From Campylobacter concisus (GTDB lineage: Bacteria; Campylobacterota; Campylobacteria; Campylobacterales; Campylobacteraceae), in contig NZ_CP049263.1 of NCBI RefSeq assembly GCF_003048615.2, positions 62,001-126,000 on the forward strand: a DNA stretch of 64,000 nt. Direction: 5' to 3'. Position 1 is the stretch's first letter, and every line of letters starts with the position of its first letter. The notes beneath the pieces were generated by a model, which was given only the letters and a program-made list of their open reading frames with translations, was not told where the DNA came from and searched no databases. Positions 27,984-36,757 of the stretch are shown here, piece after piece. Both the position numbers and the translations under genes were made by a program.

Positions 27984-28226
27984 ATGGATATAAAACTAAC
28001 ACCACAACAATTTAAATATCTAATGGAAAATTGTAAATTCTTAAATAGTATATCTGCTATTTGTAACAATGAAAATTCTGTAAAAATTAGTGTGGATATA
28101 AATTTGGCAGAAAATATTAGAGAGTGGGCTCTTAATGAATTAGAAATAAAAGGTTTTGATGAAAATTATGAGTTAAATTATCACGGAAAAATTATAGAAG
28201 CATTGGTGGATTTATTCCATGTTTAG
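27984..28226 (+). CDS. 80-residue immunity-type protein
   Basis: The C-terminal pattern ELEIKGFDENYELNYHGKI plus IEALVDLF matches a small-protein family often found next to polymorphic toxins (GFDENYELT..GKILE.LIDK.). It overlaps the next gene by 8 bp. The preceding bases (27890-27983) carry no recognisable toxin. Confidence 0.5.
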   Translation: MDIKLTPQQFKYLMENCKFLNSISAICNNENSVKISVDINLAENIREWALNELEIKGFDENYELNYHGKIIEALVDLFHV

Positions 28227-28749
28227 CGTGCTAAATTTAGAAAATAACTTACAAAATAAAATACAAAATTTGCTAGATAATAGAAATTTGCCAAAACCAA
28301 AGGTAATAACAAATCCATTCTTGCAGGACACATTGATTGAAAATGATTTGCAAGGAAAGGATTTGTTTGAACTTGAAAAAGATAAAATAAAAATTTTATC
28401 TACTGATTTGCCAATCTTTAATGATGAAGCATTTAGGTATTATTTGCCACAATTTATCTATTTTTATTTGATGTGGTCAGAATTTATAGTCGAAGACATG
28501 TTTATACAAGTATTTTTTAAATCGAATTTGCTTAATGAAAAAAAGTATAGATTTTTGCAGTTTAAGATAGATGAAAAAGAGATAATTGTTGAATTTTTGC
28601 AAAAAATTTATGATGAAATTTACAATATAACCAAAACAAAAGAGTATAAAGAGCTTAAGGTTTGGGAGCAAGAAGAAGTTATAGTGCCATTTAAGGCTTA
28701 TAAAACAGAGATTAAAGAAGCCATAGCATTGTGGAAAGTCACAAATTAG
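28219..28749 (+). CDS. DUF6714-like immunity protein
   Basis: A 176-residue protein. DEAFRYYLPQFIYFYLMW near 74-91 resembles the 'AFRYYLPAY' signature of DUF6714-type proteins, which commonly sit beside toxins. The C-terminal half is helical and lysine-rich. It overlaps the gene before it by 8 bp and the toxin tail behind it by about 19 bp. Family call from memory, moderate. Confidence 0.5.
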   Translation: MFSVLNLENNLQNKIQNLLDNRNLPKPKVITNPFLQDTLIENDLQGKDLFELEKDKIKILSTDLPIFNDEAFRYYLPQFIYFYLMWSEFIVEDMFIQVFFKSNLLNEKKYRFLQFKIDEKEIIVEFLQKIYDEIYNITKTKEYKELKVWEQEEVIVPFKAYKTEIKEAIALWKVTN

Positions 28750-28901
28750 ATAGTTCTCTTAATACTAAACAAGGTTGGATTTTAAGAATACAAGATACAA
28801 GTGGCAATTACTTAGATAATTTTGGAAATATTGGTGGTAGAAAAGAAAATAGAACGCATATACCAATTTATGGAAATCTTAATGCTATTACGGGAAAATA
28901 A
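28731..28901 (+). pseudogene. Orphan CdiA toxin tip
   Basis: A 56-codon frame: LNTKQGWILRIQDTSGNYLD, then GGRKENRTHIPIYGN, and TAA at 28899. The combination of a G-x-x-L-x-I-x-D-x-x-G-N-Y-x-D strand pair and a terminal HIPI motif is recurrent in CDI toxin tips. Too short to act alone and lacking a start. Its end overlaps the following gene. Confidence 0.5.
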
Positions 28902-29286
28902 AAATGTATCAACTAAAAAAATATTATTAGAAAGGCTATTTGAATTAGCTTCTACTGAGTATCAAAAAAAATATATAGACAATGCTACTACTGATAAATA
29001 TACTTGGGGCGATGAATTAGTAAATGAGATAATTAATCCATTAGAACTTATACAAAGGCCAGAAAATAAGTACTTATTTGATAATAATGAGCTCCTAGCT
29101 ATAAAAGAATATAAAAATAAACTTGATACTATTTGTAAAAATAATAATACGGATACAGATTTATATGAAATGCCAGAAATTTGGAATAAGATAATTATAA
29201 GTTCTGTAAGTTTACTAAATTTATTAGGTTATTCCATTAATGACTTTGATGAAGATGCTAAATTGATAGCCGAGCATAAAATTTAA
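28870..29286 (+). CDS. Probable immunity protein to the HIPI-type tip
   Basis: 138 residues from ATG 28870 (MEILMLLREN); an upstream in-frame TTG at 28822 is less likely because it would bury the start deep in the toxin frame. Mostly helical, with LLERLFELASTEYQKKYID at about 17-35. Intact, unrecognised family, assigned by overlap with the toxin tip. Confidence 0.5.
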   Translation: MEILMLLRENKNVSTKKILLERLFELASTEYQKKYIDNATTDKYTWGDELVNEIINPLELIQRPENKYLFDNNELLAIKEYKNKLDTICKNNNTDTDLYEMPEIWNKIIISSVSLLNLLGYSINDFDEDAKLIAEHKI

Positions 29287-29298
29287 TAATATAGTATT

Positions 29299-29478
29299 GG
29301 TAAAAACCAATAAATTTACTTCCTTGCATTTACTATTTTTAAGATGGTGCTATATAAAACTAGATGAGGGTAAATTTGAAGCGATGACAAGCATTGATAG
29401 GCTAAATTTTATACTTAAAGTGGTGGAAAAATAATAGAAAATACGGCTGTAGAAATTATTGGGGATAGTCAAAAATGA
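29299..29478 (+). pseudogene. Toxin-tail remnant with one frameshift
   Basis: One frame reads FLRWCYIKLDEGKFEAMTS, then IDRLNFILK; adding a base in the AAA at 29417-29419 continues SGGKIIENTAVEIIGDSQK and stops in the ATGA of the next start. No start codon. It is the same broken-toxin/intact-immunity arrangement as its neighbours. Confidence 0.4.
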
Positions 29479-29750
29479 GAGAACTTTATAAGATTTATTT
29501 AAAGGACAATGCGCAATTAGGGCAGACACCAAAAACAATTCACTATTCTGGCAGCACTCTTTTGCCAAAGCCATTTGCACTAAGTATCGTAAAGTATAGT
29601 GACAATGAAGGATATTATTTGCTTTATCTTGACAAATTTGGAGAAGAGCAGGCAGATACATATCATGAGACTTTAGAAGATGCCTTTGGACAAGCAGAAT
29701 TTGAATTTGGTGTAAAAAAAGATGAGTGGTTTTTGGTAAAAAATCAATAA
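29475..29750 (+). CDS. Immunity-type protein of a widespread small family
   Basis: A 91-residue protein, overlapping the toxin remnant by ATGA. The pattern IVKYSDNEGYYLLYLDKFGE, then DTYHETLEDAFGQAEFEFGV ending in EWF is a widely seen small-protein family near toxins in Proteobacteria. Soluble, acidic, intact. Confidence 0.55.
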   Translation: MRELYKIYLKDNAQLGQTPKTIHYSGSTLLPKPFALSIVKYSDNEGYYLLYLDKFGEEQADTYHETLEDAFGQAEFEFGVKKDEWFLVKNQ

Positions 29751-29781
29751 TCTTGCAGGATAGTTCAAAAAAGAGTTTGGA

Positions 29782-30141
29782 GTGAATAAAAAGTTAAAAA
29801 TAGTTTTACAAACAGAATTCGCATGTGATAGCGTATTTTGGATATATGATGAATTTGGTGAAAACATAAATGGCGGAACATGGGTAGAGCAAGAAGATGA
29901 AACATCTTGGGATAGCAAACTCCCAGACGAACTGTTATCTTGCCCAGATATAAAAAGGCTCTCGACGGAAATTATGAAGCAATACAATAGTCTTTTTATA
30001 AACAATGAAAAAGAATTTAGCTATAAGGGCTTTGCTAGTCCAAAATTCGAAGCAAAATATATACAAAAAATCAATGAGCTTAGAAAAATTTTATATGAAA
30101 AATGTGGCGACAAATACGAAATAGTAGATGATTTGCGTTAA
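29782..30141 (+). CDS. Small soluble protein, probable immunity
   Basis: 119 residues from GTG 29782 (GGAGTGAATAAA context). VFWIYDEFGENINGGTW is followed by a helical C-terminus ending EKCGDKYEIVDDLR. Nearly the same last 14 residues end the otherwise different protein at 41945-42343, a hint of mosaic exchange at 3' ends. Unrecognised family. Confidence 0.5.
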   Translation: MNKKLKIVLQTEFACDSVFWIYDEFGENINGGTWVEQEDETSWDSKLPDELLSCPDIKRLSTEIMKQYNSLFINNEKEFSYKGFASPKFEAKYIQKINELRKILYEKCGDKYEIVDDLR

Positions 30142-30154
30142 AATAAACTTTTAA

Positions 30155-32324
30155 ATTATTATTAATAAGCCCCAACTCTCAGGCTCAAATATCAGCGCAG
30201 ATGATAGCCTAGATATAAAAGCTGATAATATAAATTTACTCCCAGCCTCATATAGCTTAGAGAACTCATCTAAATTTAAAGACTCAGGCTTTGGTGATCT
30301 AATAAAGTCAAATGGTGAAGAGAGTAGCTCAAACTATAACCTTGCTACAAGCACACTATTAGCAAAAGATATAAGCCTAAGCTCAAATACCATAAACGCT
30401 CTAGCTTCTGTCATAGAGGCTACTAATGTAGATGTAAATACAAAGCTTTTAAATTTAGTCTCATCAAAGAGCACATCTGTAAATACAAGTCTAAGTAACA
30501 ACGCAGGAGTTTTAATAGCTACTGTAAAGACAAAAGGCAAGATAGAAGAGATAGAGATACCAGCTATCATCAAGGTAAAAGACAAATTTACACTAAATGG
30601 CAAGGATATAACTAATAAGCTAGATGCCACAACCTTTAAAGCGATAAATGACTCTTTAAACTCAGAGGAATTTAAAGAGGGAGTTATAAGAGAGTTAAGA
30701 TCAAACTCAGATACTCCAATAGACGAAGAGACGATAAAACAAGTAAAAGCAGTTTTAGATTCTAAAGAGTGGGAAGATAAGACAACTACTCTTAGTGGAA
30801 TGGGAGCGCTAATAATAACAGCCATCGTTACATTTCTAACAGCAGGAGCTGGTGGTGCGGTAGCAGCAGGTGTTCTAGGTAGTGCAGCAGCAGCTAGCTC
30901 AACCGCAGGTTTAGCCATATCAGCTATGACAACAGCTGTCATAGCAAACTCAACAGTCCAACTAACAAACAACCTCTTATCTCATGGTAAGGTAAAATTT
31001 GATGCATCATCCCTAGCTAAATCAGCTATTAGTGCAGGGGTAGGCTCATATGTTAGTAACTACATATCAAGCATAAGCACTCTAAGTAATACCAATATCA
31101 TAAGCACACCAACTTATACTTTCTCTTATGCAGACCTACTAAGCTCTACATCAAACGCAGCAATAAACTCTGCCATCTATAAAACAAACTTTAAAGATGC
31201 ACTACTATCAAATTTAATCTCTAAAGCAACAGATAATGCTTACAAGGCAGTAGGAAGCTACTCAAGCAATGAAGCAAATATAAACTCTAACCAATTATTT
31301 AAAGAATCAGGTCTAGGTAAGATAGCTCTTCACTCAGCCGTAGGAGCACTATCAGCAAAGCTATCTCATGAAAACGTTGCAGCTGGTGCATTAAGTGGGG
31401 CTGTAAATGAAGCAATCTCTTCTGCACTACATAAAGATACATCAAATATGAGCGCTAAAGAGATAGAAGCCTATAATAACAAACGCCTACTAGCATCTCA
31501 GCTAATAGGCATAATAGCTGGAGGCATAGCTAATGGCGATGAAGGAGCAAACACAGGCTATAAAATAACTACAAGTGCAGATACTTATAATAGACAGCTT
31601 CATCAAAGAGAGATAGACTTTATAAACTCTATGGCAGATGATTATGCTGCTAAAAACAATATCTCTAAAGAGCAGGCTGTTAAAATCAAATATACTGCTG
31701 CTAGTGTGCTAATAGATAAAGGTTCATATAATGATTTTGCTTCAAAAGAGAAATTTGAAGTAAGAGATGAAAATGATGAAATAAGTGTAATAAATTACAA
31801 TGAGAAATTTTATAAATTTAATCAAGGAGATATAAATAACGCTAAAGCATATCTGCTAGTAAATTCTAAAGAAAAATCTTTTAGAGATATATAAAGAGGA
31901 ATTTACTAAACAAGATTACTTTACTGCTACAAAAGAGCAGTATAATAACAGCGGTTATACGCCTGATAAGAGTGTGGGGCTAGAGGATGGAAGCTTATCA
32001 TTCTTGCCAGCGCCTATTTTTTCAAAAAGTGCATTTGGCCTTTTTAAAAATACTGCGCTAAAAAACCCATTAGAAAATATAAGTTATACAAAAAAAGTTT
32101 TGACCCAAATGTCAAACAAAAGTGATTACTTTCATTCGTTTCCAAATGCAGTAGATGCTTTTGCTAAATATGGCAAAAAATCGGAAATTATCGGTAATGA
32201 TGGGATTAAGAGAGTAAAGATTGAAATTCAAGGTAGCTACAAAAATCACGATGGAGTGTTTGAGTATATAATAGAGCCTGATAATACGGTTAATCATAGA
32301 TTTTTTAAAATAAAGGAAAAATAG
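30155..32324 (+). pseudogene. Large orphan CdiA C-terminal module, DUF637 type, frameshifted
   Basis: A start-less frame of about 580 codons, then a frameshift. It begins with a beta-helix repeat (QLSGSNISADDSLDIKADNI) parallel to NVTGSNLSAKNDINI-type repeats in cdiA. A DUF637-type region follows (GVLIATVKTKGKIEEIEIP, GMGALIITAIVTFLTAGAGG), then a pre-toxin domain (NVAAGALSGAVNEAISS, LIGIIAGGIANGDEGAN). The frame stops at 31894. Another frame continues YKEEFTKQDYFTATKEQYN to the toxin HSFPNAVDAFAKYGKKSE, IEIQGSYKNHDGVFEYII, VNHRFFKI and TAA at 32322. The HSFP..VD......G.Y....G.FEYI....NHRFF pattern is a known CDI toxin class. Confidence 0.7.
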
Positions 32325-32325
32325 T

Positions 32326-32643
32326 ATGAATTTAATAAATGATGTGATAAAAATAGAGGAATTCTTTTTTAGCAATATATGTGAAATTGCTTACGACTAC
32401 GAAAATGCTATAAAGAAGATCGCGGTACTGAAAGCCAAGGGGCAAGTTATTGTCGGTGGTGATGTAATAAAGTATGATGGGCAAGCAGCTGAATATACTT
32501 ATGACAATTGGAGCTTTAATTCTGAAGAATATACATATGATCTACATGAGTATTCTGCTAAAAAAGCAATTGATTACATAGAAAAATATCATAATATAGA
32601 TAAAGACTGCTTTTATACTATATATACATCTGGTATGTTGTAG
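32326..32643 (+). CDS. Imm40-like immunity protein
   Basis: A 105-residue acidic protein one base after the toxin stop. VIVGGDVIKYDGQAAEYTYD followed by NWSF resembles the Imm40 signature (GGDVY......P.YDNWY). The C-terminus AKKAIDYIEKYH is the helix that usually follows. This would be the immunity partner of the HSFP-type toxin directly upstream. Confidence 0.6.
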   Translation: MNLINDVIKIEEFFFSNICEIAYDYENAIKKIAVLKAKGQVIVGGDVIKYDGQAAEYTYDNWSFNSEEYTYDLHEYSAKKAIDYIEKYHNIDKDCFYTIYTSGML

Positions 32644-32698
32644 AAAATAATGTTGCTGAGTTTATAAATCATATACGGTTAAAGCAAGGATAAATAAG

Positions 32699-33127
32699 AT
32701 GTTTAAACGCATAGGCTGGTCTTTTATTGGATTTATGTGTCTACTTTACTGTATCTCTATGCTAGCTAACAAAAATGTAAAAATAGGTGAGAAGTTTTTT
32801 AAATTTGACGATGCTGGCTATTTATATCTTTTGCCAGCACTTGGTTTTTTACTGTTAGGTATTTATGGTTTTTGGATGGCTTTTAGATCATATAAAAACG
32901 AAAAGCCAAATTTAAAATACATGTGGTGCAAAAAATGTAGAGAATTTTATCCATTGGGTAGTAAGAAATGCAGGCAATGTGGCGGAAATTTAAAAAAATA
33001 CTATGTCAAGAATAAATACAAAACCAAATACCTCAAAGATGAAAAAGATAAATGGTCAAATTTTATAATGTGGATATTGGCATTTGCTGGACTTTGGAGT
33101 TTGATGATGTTTGTGGGTGGAAAATAA
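32699..33127 (+). CDS. Zinc-ribbon membrane protein, tandem copy 1
   Basis: A 142-residue protein with helices at about 7-22 and 42-62, a cytosolic zinc ribbon (MWCKKCREF...KCRQCGGN) and a third C-terminal helix (about 118-137). The next gene is a clear paralog (shared KVGEKFFKFDD and YLLPALGFLLLGIYGFWMA). 3 bp separate them. The same layout occurs at 23121-23459. Probable immunity proteins; zinc ribbons are unusual in that role. Confidence 0.5.
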   Translation: MFKRIGWSFIGFMCLLYCISMLANKNVKIGEKFFKFDDAGYLYLLPALGFLLLGIYGFWMAFRSYKNEKPNLKYMWCKKCREFYPLGSKKCRQCGGNLKKYYVKNKYKTKYLKDEKDKWSNFIMWILAFAGLWSLMMFVGGK

Positions 33128-33130
33128 AAT

Positions 33131-33526
33131 ATGTTTGGTCGCATGGTCTGGGGCTTCATAGGATTTATGTGCTGGCTTGACTGCATCTCTATGCTGATAC
33201 ATAAAAACGTAAAAGTTGGTGAGAAATTTTTTAAATTTGACGATACTAGAAATTTGTATTTGTTGCCAGCACTCGGTTTTTTGCTCTTAGGTATTTATGG
33301 TTTTTGGATGGCCCTAAGAAAAGAGCCACCAGTCGTACAAAGACTAGTTGGCATGTGGTGCCCTGACTGCATGAAATTTTATCATATAGGTGAAACTACA
33401 TGTGAAAAGTGCGGACAAGAGCTGCTAAAATGCTATAACACACACTATGAAACAAGACCAAAACCAAAGATAGAGCCGCTGTTTAGATCAAAGCCTAGAA
33501 ATAAAAAGCGAAAGCTAAAGAGATAA
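33131..33526 (+). CDS. Zinc-ribbon membrane protein, tandem copy 2
   Basis: 131 residues, paralogous to the gene 3 bp upstream. After two helices and GMWCPDCMKF...TCEKCGQE, the tail is a strongly basic stretch (RSKPRNKKRKLKR) instead of a third helix. A recent tandem duplication followed by divergence of the C-terminus. Confidence 0.5.
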   Translation: MFGRMVWGFIGFMCWLDCISMLIHKNVKVGEKFFKFDDTRNLYLLPALGFLLLGIYGFWMALRKEPPVVQRLVGMWCPDCMKFYHIGETTCEKCGQELLKCYNTHYETRPKPKIEPLFRSKPRNKKRKLKR

Positions 33527-33588
33527 ATTTATTTTTTGACTTCTGTAGTAGCAATATAAAAAGCATGGGGTAAGTGTAGATAAAATAA

Positions 33589-33738
33589 AAAAATGTTCAT
33601 AGAATAGTAGCCAGAAGCGACGGAACATATTATTACTCAAACAACCATTGTAGACAAAATGGAAATGGTATCCCTTTTTATAGAGTTGGTGTATTGCCTA
33701 AAGAAACGATAAATAAAATGTTTGGAGGTATTAAATGA
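33589..33738 (+). pseudogene. Barnase-like RNase tip, truncated
   Basis: A 49-codon start-less frame: NVHRIVARSDGTYYYSNNHC, then GIPFYRVGVLPKETINKMF, stop overlapping the next ATG. RIV..SDG.YYY...H matches the C-terminal half of barnase-type guanyl RNases, with the Arg and His of the active site but not the general-base Glu. It is a shortened paralog of the tail at 36524. Confidence 0.65.
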
Positions 33739-34196
33739 TAGAAGTTAGAATTGATTTTGATGAAATTGATAAGATTAGAGAATTGAACTATACTTATGGC
33801 AATCGTATTCCAGAAAATATAAAAGAAAAGATGCTATATTTTTTATCGCTAAAATTAAATTTACCTCCAACTCATAATTGGGATACATTTAAAGAATTCT
33901 ATCAATATTTACATTTTAAGGAATTGCAAGAATTTAAACCAGAAGACGGCTGGGCTAGCTATGATGAATTTTTAATGATAAAAGAAGAAGATAATAAATG
34001 TGGAGTTAAAAATAAACAAGGCGTTAGGGATAATTTAAAGTTAATTTTTATAAATTTTAATAAATTTTACAAAGAACATAACGAATTAGCAAATAAATTA
34101 TTGAATTTCATCAGCGATGTGAAAAGTGAAATGTTAAATTACTGTGATAAAAATAATAATGATTTTTTAAATATTACAGTAGTTATCGAAAGTTAA
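33735..34196 (+). CDS. Barstar-like immunity protein, copy 1
   Basis: 153 residues, overlapping the barnase-like tip by ATGA. LSLKLNLPPTHNWDTFKEF corresponds to the barstar L..(L)ALP..YG.N.DALWD region that plugs the barnase active site, and the C-terminus FLNITVVIES matches barstar's D-I-T-I-I-L-S end. The middle is longer than in barstar (about 90 residues). The paralog at 36754 keeps the F-G-x-D-G-F form. Confidence 0.7.
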   Translation: MIEVRIDFDEIDKIRELNYTYGNRIPENIKEKMLYFLSLKLNLPPTHNWDTFKEFYQYLHFKELQEFKPEDGWASYDEFLMIKEEDNKCGVKNKQGVRDNLKLIFINFNKFYKEHNELANKLLNFISDVKSEMLNYCDKNNNDFLNITVVIES

Positions 34197-34571
34197 AAGA
34201 TGAAAATAACTCAAAAAGAATAAGTGAAGTTATAAATTTTGAAGGTGTAAAAAAATGTAGCCTAGCTTAAATTTAAATAATTACTTGATAGATAGTAAGT
34301 TGTTTAGCAAATAACAAATCATGGAAGTATATGACTGGTCATTTTTAAATTATGTTAATTTTTTACGTGGTTGGACGTAAAATATTTTTTCTAAAAAGCT
34401 AGGACGAAAACCAACATATGAAGAAGTAGGTTTTTTATCTTTATTTAAACGGAATGATATTTGGCTATATCTTCTATTGATGGTGGACCTGAAAAATTTC
34501 AAGGTTATAAATTGTGGGATGTGTCATCTGATAAAATGGCGGAATTAGTAAAATTCATTATAAGGAGTAAA
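34197..34571. other. Degraded stretch between immunity genes
   Basis: About 375 bp of scraps. KKLGRKPTYEEVGFLSLFKR is open around 34395-34455. Another frame from 34461 reads AISSIDGGPEKFQGYKLWD and continues into the next gene without a stop. These look like the worn end of one module fused to the next. No start codon with a ribosome site is present before 34572. Confidence 0.4.
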
Positions 34572-35279
34572 ATGAAATACAAGATAATAAAAAGTGATAG
34601 TGATGGTTGGTCTTTTAATGATGATGTTGAATTGATTAGAAATTTTGGATTAGACGATGATGACACCTTTTTAAAATTTTTAATTCAAATTCCAAATATT
34701 ACAAAAATTGATATTTTAGAATATTTTGAACTAGCAATTTTGGAATTATGCTATTTCTATGAACCAGATATATCTCGAAATTATTATATACACGAAGAAT
34801 TAGATAAGAAATTTGGTGAAAATTCTCCCAATGCGACTTACGCAAGTGAATTTTATGCTGTTATGGGGCAACTATTTTTGGCTGGTTTTATTGATTTTGG
34901 TATAGAAGATGGTAATTTAGATGAACTAGGAACAGATTTTGATACAAACTTATCCAAAATAGATTTAGACATGACGCTTTATGAAAAATGGATTTATTTT
35001 AGAAATAATTATTTTTATAACAAGAAAATTTATAAAAGCGGATTTGATAAAGATGAATACGAAAATATTAAATTTCTTTTTAAAGATATGTGGCGACATC
35101 CTTGTACTTGGCTTGCATATATGCCTTGGATATGCATAACAAAAAATGGAGAAAAATATCTAAAAGAAGTTTTATATCCAAAAATTTATAATAAATACAA
35201 AAATATAGAAATCGAAATAGATGATAATGGAGAAATTTTATGGCAAGGAGTTACAGAGCTGGACCAAGAAACCACTTAA
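34572..35279 (+). CDS. Acidic soluble protein, probable immunity
   Basis: 235 residues from ATG 34572, chosen because AAGGAG (34562-34567) lies directly before it; an in-frame TTG at 34461 lacks a ribosome site. Begins MKYKIIKSDSDGWSFNDDVE; strongly acidic (DDDDT), mainly helical, with conserved-looking aromatic blocks (DMWRHPCTWLAYMPWICIT). No family recognised. Its 3' end is overlapped by the next toxin tail. Confidence 0.5.
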   Translation: MKYKIIKSDSDGWSFNDDVELIRNFGLDDDDTFLKFLIQIPNITKIDILEYFELAILELCYFYEPDISRNYYIHEELDKKFGENSPNATYASEFYAVMGQLFLAGFIDFGIEDGNLDELGTDFDTNLSKIDLDMTLYEKWIYFRNNYFYNKKIYKSGFDKDEYENIKFLFKDMWRHPCTWLAYMPWICITKNGEKYLKEVLYPKIYNKYKNIEIEIDDNGEILWQGVTELDQETT

Positions 35280-35427
35280 AAAAGGAGAAGGCGTGAGATA
35301 TTATGATGGTAAAGGTGGTTCGTTTGAATTAAATCAAGGATATAAAAATCCAAAGGATGATATTCACGGTAATCCGTATCTTAAAGTAACAATCGGTAGT
35401 GAAATTGTTCATATTCCGTTAAAGTAG
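35221..35427 (+). pseudogene. Orphan toxin tip (GKGGSF-type)
   Basis: A 68-codon frame inside and after the previous gene. The recognisable part is KKGEGVRYYDGKGGSFELNQ, then DIHGNPYLKVTIGSEIVHIP. The G-x-G-V-R-Y...G.......P.....H.NPY..VT..G...HIPL layout is a common polymorphic-toxin tip. ATG 35221 is probably not a real start. The matching immunity gene follows after 6 bp. Confidence 0.5.
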
Positions 35428-35433
35428 GCAAAA

Positions 35434-35754
35434 ATGAAAAAAGACGATTTAATAGAATTTTTATCTTCAACTATTGAAGAAGATGCGATAATAAGTAGAA
35501 TTTATAATCTATTTCATAACGAATGGAATTATTCATTAGATGAACTAAATGAAATAATAAATTTTGGTGTAAAAAACGGGGATTTGGTTATAGAAAATGT
35601 AAAAGACCCAGCTATACAATATGATACGATAGATTGGCAACTAGATAATGTATATCAAGAAATTTTAATGGTTGATATTTATAAATATATGCCGCTTTTA
35701 TTTAACGAAAATCCACAAGTGCCAAATGAGTATGAAAAATTTATAAGCGAGTAG
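35434..35754 (+). CDS. Immunity candidate to the GKGGSF-type tip
   Basis: A 106-residue, acidic, helical protein (DLIEFLSSTIEEDAIISRIY near the start). Six bases after the toxin stop, with an AAAGTAGGCAAAA leader. Intact frame, family not recognised. Confidence 0.5.
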   Translation: MKKDDLIEFLSSTIEEDAIISRIYNLFHNEWNYSLDELNEIINFGVKNGDLVIENVKDPAIQYDTIDWQLDNVYQEILMVDIYKYMPLLFNENPQVPNEYEKFISE

Positions 35755-35759
35755 GTATT

Positions 35760-35831
35760 ATGAACAGTTATATAGGAGTTGGTTTTATATCTAAATGGAC
35801 TACCAAAAATATTTTTATTTCACTAGATTAA
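35760..35831 (+). pseudogene. Truncated copy of the 27383 immunity gene
   Basis: Reads MNSYIGVGFISKWTTKNIF then ISLD and stop; only the first 20-odd codons of the 168-residue paralog remain. DNA identity breaks off at TTTTTATTTCA, giving a sharp recombination or deletion boundary. Confidence 0.7.
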
Positions 35832-36091
35832 ATGATGGTAGTTACAATATTGAAAGGATAACAATTGTCAAATAGTGCTAGGCATATTAAAAAATGAAAA
35901 ATTATTGGTGGATGTTTTATTAAAAAAACAAAAATGATTTTTATAAAAATATAGATTTCATCTATTTGGATTTAATAGTAGAATGGGGTGACAAAAGTGA
36001 CAGTTTTTGATTTTTTAGGGATAGTTCATTATAGTAAAATGGTGCGCAAATAGCGCCTAGCAAACCAAATTAAAATTGATAAGGATTAATT
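35832..36091. other. Decayed coding remnants
   Basis: Short pieces in several frames (LNDGSYNIERITIVK; YLDLIVEWGDKSDSF) separated by stops look like the remains of one immunity gene. GATAAGGATTAATT before 36092 is the ribosome site of the next gene. No intact feature. Confidence 0.35.
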
Positions 36092-36463
36092 ATGGACACC
36101 AAAATTCTATTGTCAACCAAAAGAGCACTACAAGGTGAAATTACACAAAATATGCGTGCGTTATATGTAGCGTTGGAAAATTTTACTATTAAACTATTGT
36201 TTATATATAATGGTGAAATAACAGACAATGATCAGGATAATATAGGATATATTAGTAGTTTGATTATCGCAGATTTTAACGAATATAAAATCGATGAAAA
36301 AGCAATTAGAATAGATTATCCAAAATCATTTGTGCTGTCAAAGAAATATGTTTTAGCATATGAAAGTCAAGAAAATATTGCATCAAATTCGGATAAAATT
36401 TTTGTGGATTTGGATAAATTAAAATTGGATAAAGATTGGTGCATTTACAAACTAGACGATTAG
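36092..36463 (+). CDS. Immunity-type protein of a known small family
   Basis: 123 residues beginning MDTKILLSTKRALQGEIT; the pattern LLST.RAL.G.I..N.RA......, IYNGEITDNDQDNI and a later IRIDYPKS is shared with a common family of small proteins next to contact-dependent toxins. Soluble, acidic, intact, with its own ribosome site (AAGGATT). Confidence 0.5.
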   Translation: MDTKILLSTKRALQGEITQNMRALYVALENFTIKLLFIYNGEITDNDQDNIGYISSLIIADFNEYKIDEKAIRIDYPKSFVLSKKYVLAYESQENIASNSDKIFVDLDKLKLDKDWCIYKLDD

Positions 36464-36523
36464 CTGTTGATATAAGATATACAAAAGAGCAAAATTCTGA
36501 TTATATGGATAGACTAATTAGAT

Positions 36524-36757
36524 TTGCCAACTATGGCTAATGGAAAATCAATTCTTTATAAAGAGTATAGGGTAAAACCGATAGTAAATGACAATAATGT
36601 TCATAGAATTGTTGTTGGTAGTGATGGCAGTTACTATTATACAAATACTCATTATGGTGATACTATAAGAAATAATAGTAGTAGCGGAATTCCTTTTTAC
36701 AAAGCTGGCAAATTACCACAAGGAACGATAAAACAAATTTTTGGTGATATACAATGA
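36524..36757 (+). pseudogene. Orphan barnase-like RNase toxin tail
   Basis: A 77-codon frame without a usable start (TTG at 36524 has no ribosome site). KSILYKEYRVKPI supplies the Glu of the guanyl-RNase active site, NNVHRIVVGSDGSYYYTNTH the Arg and His, matching the barnase E73/R87/H102 arrangement (numbering from barnase). It ends IKQIFGDIQ and its stop overlaps the barstar-like ATG. The catalytic core is present, so the tail could be active if joined to CdiA. Confidence 0.7.

Noticed and set aside
34461-34571. TTG 34461 as start of the 34572 gene
   Set aside because: No ribosome site; the ATG at 34572 has AAGGAG. The upstream residues look like the worn end of another module.
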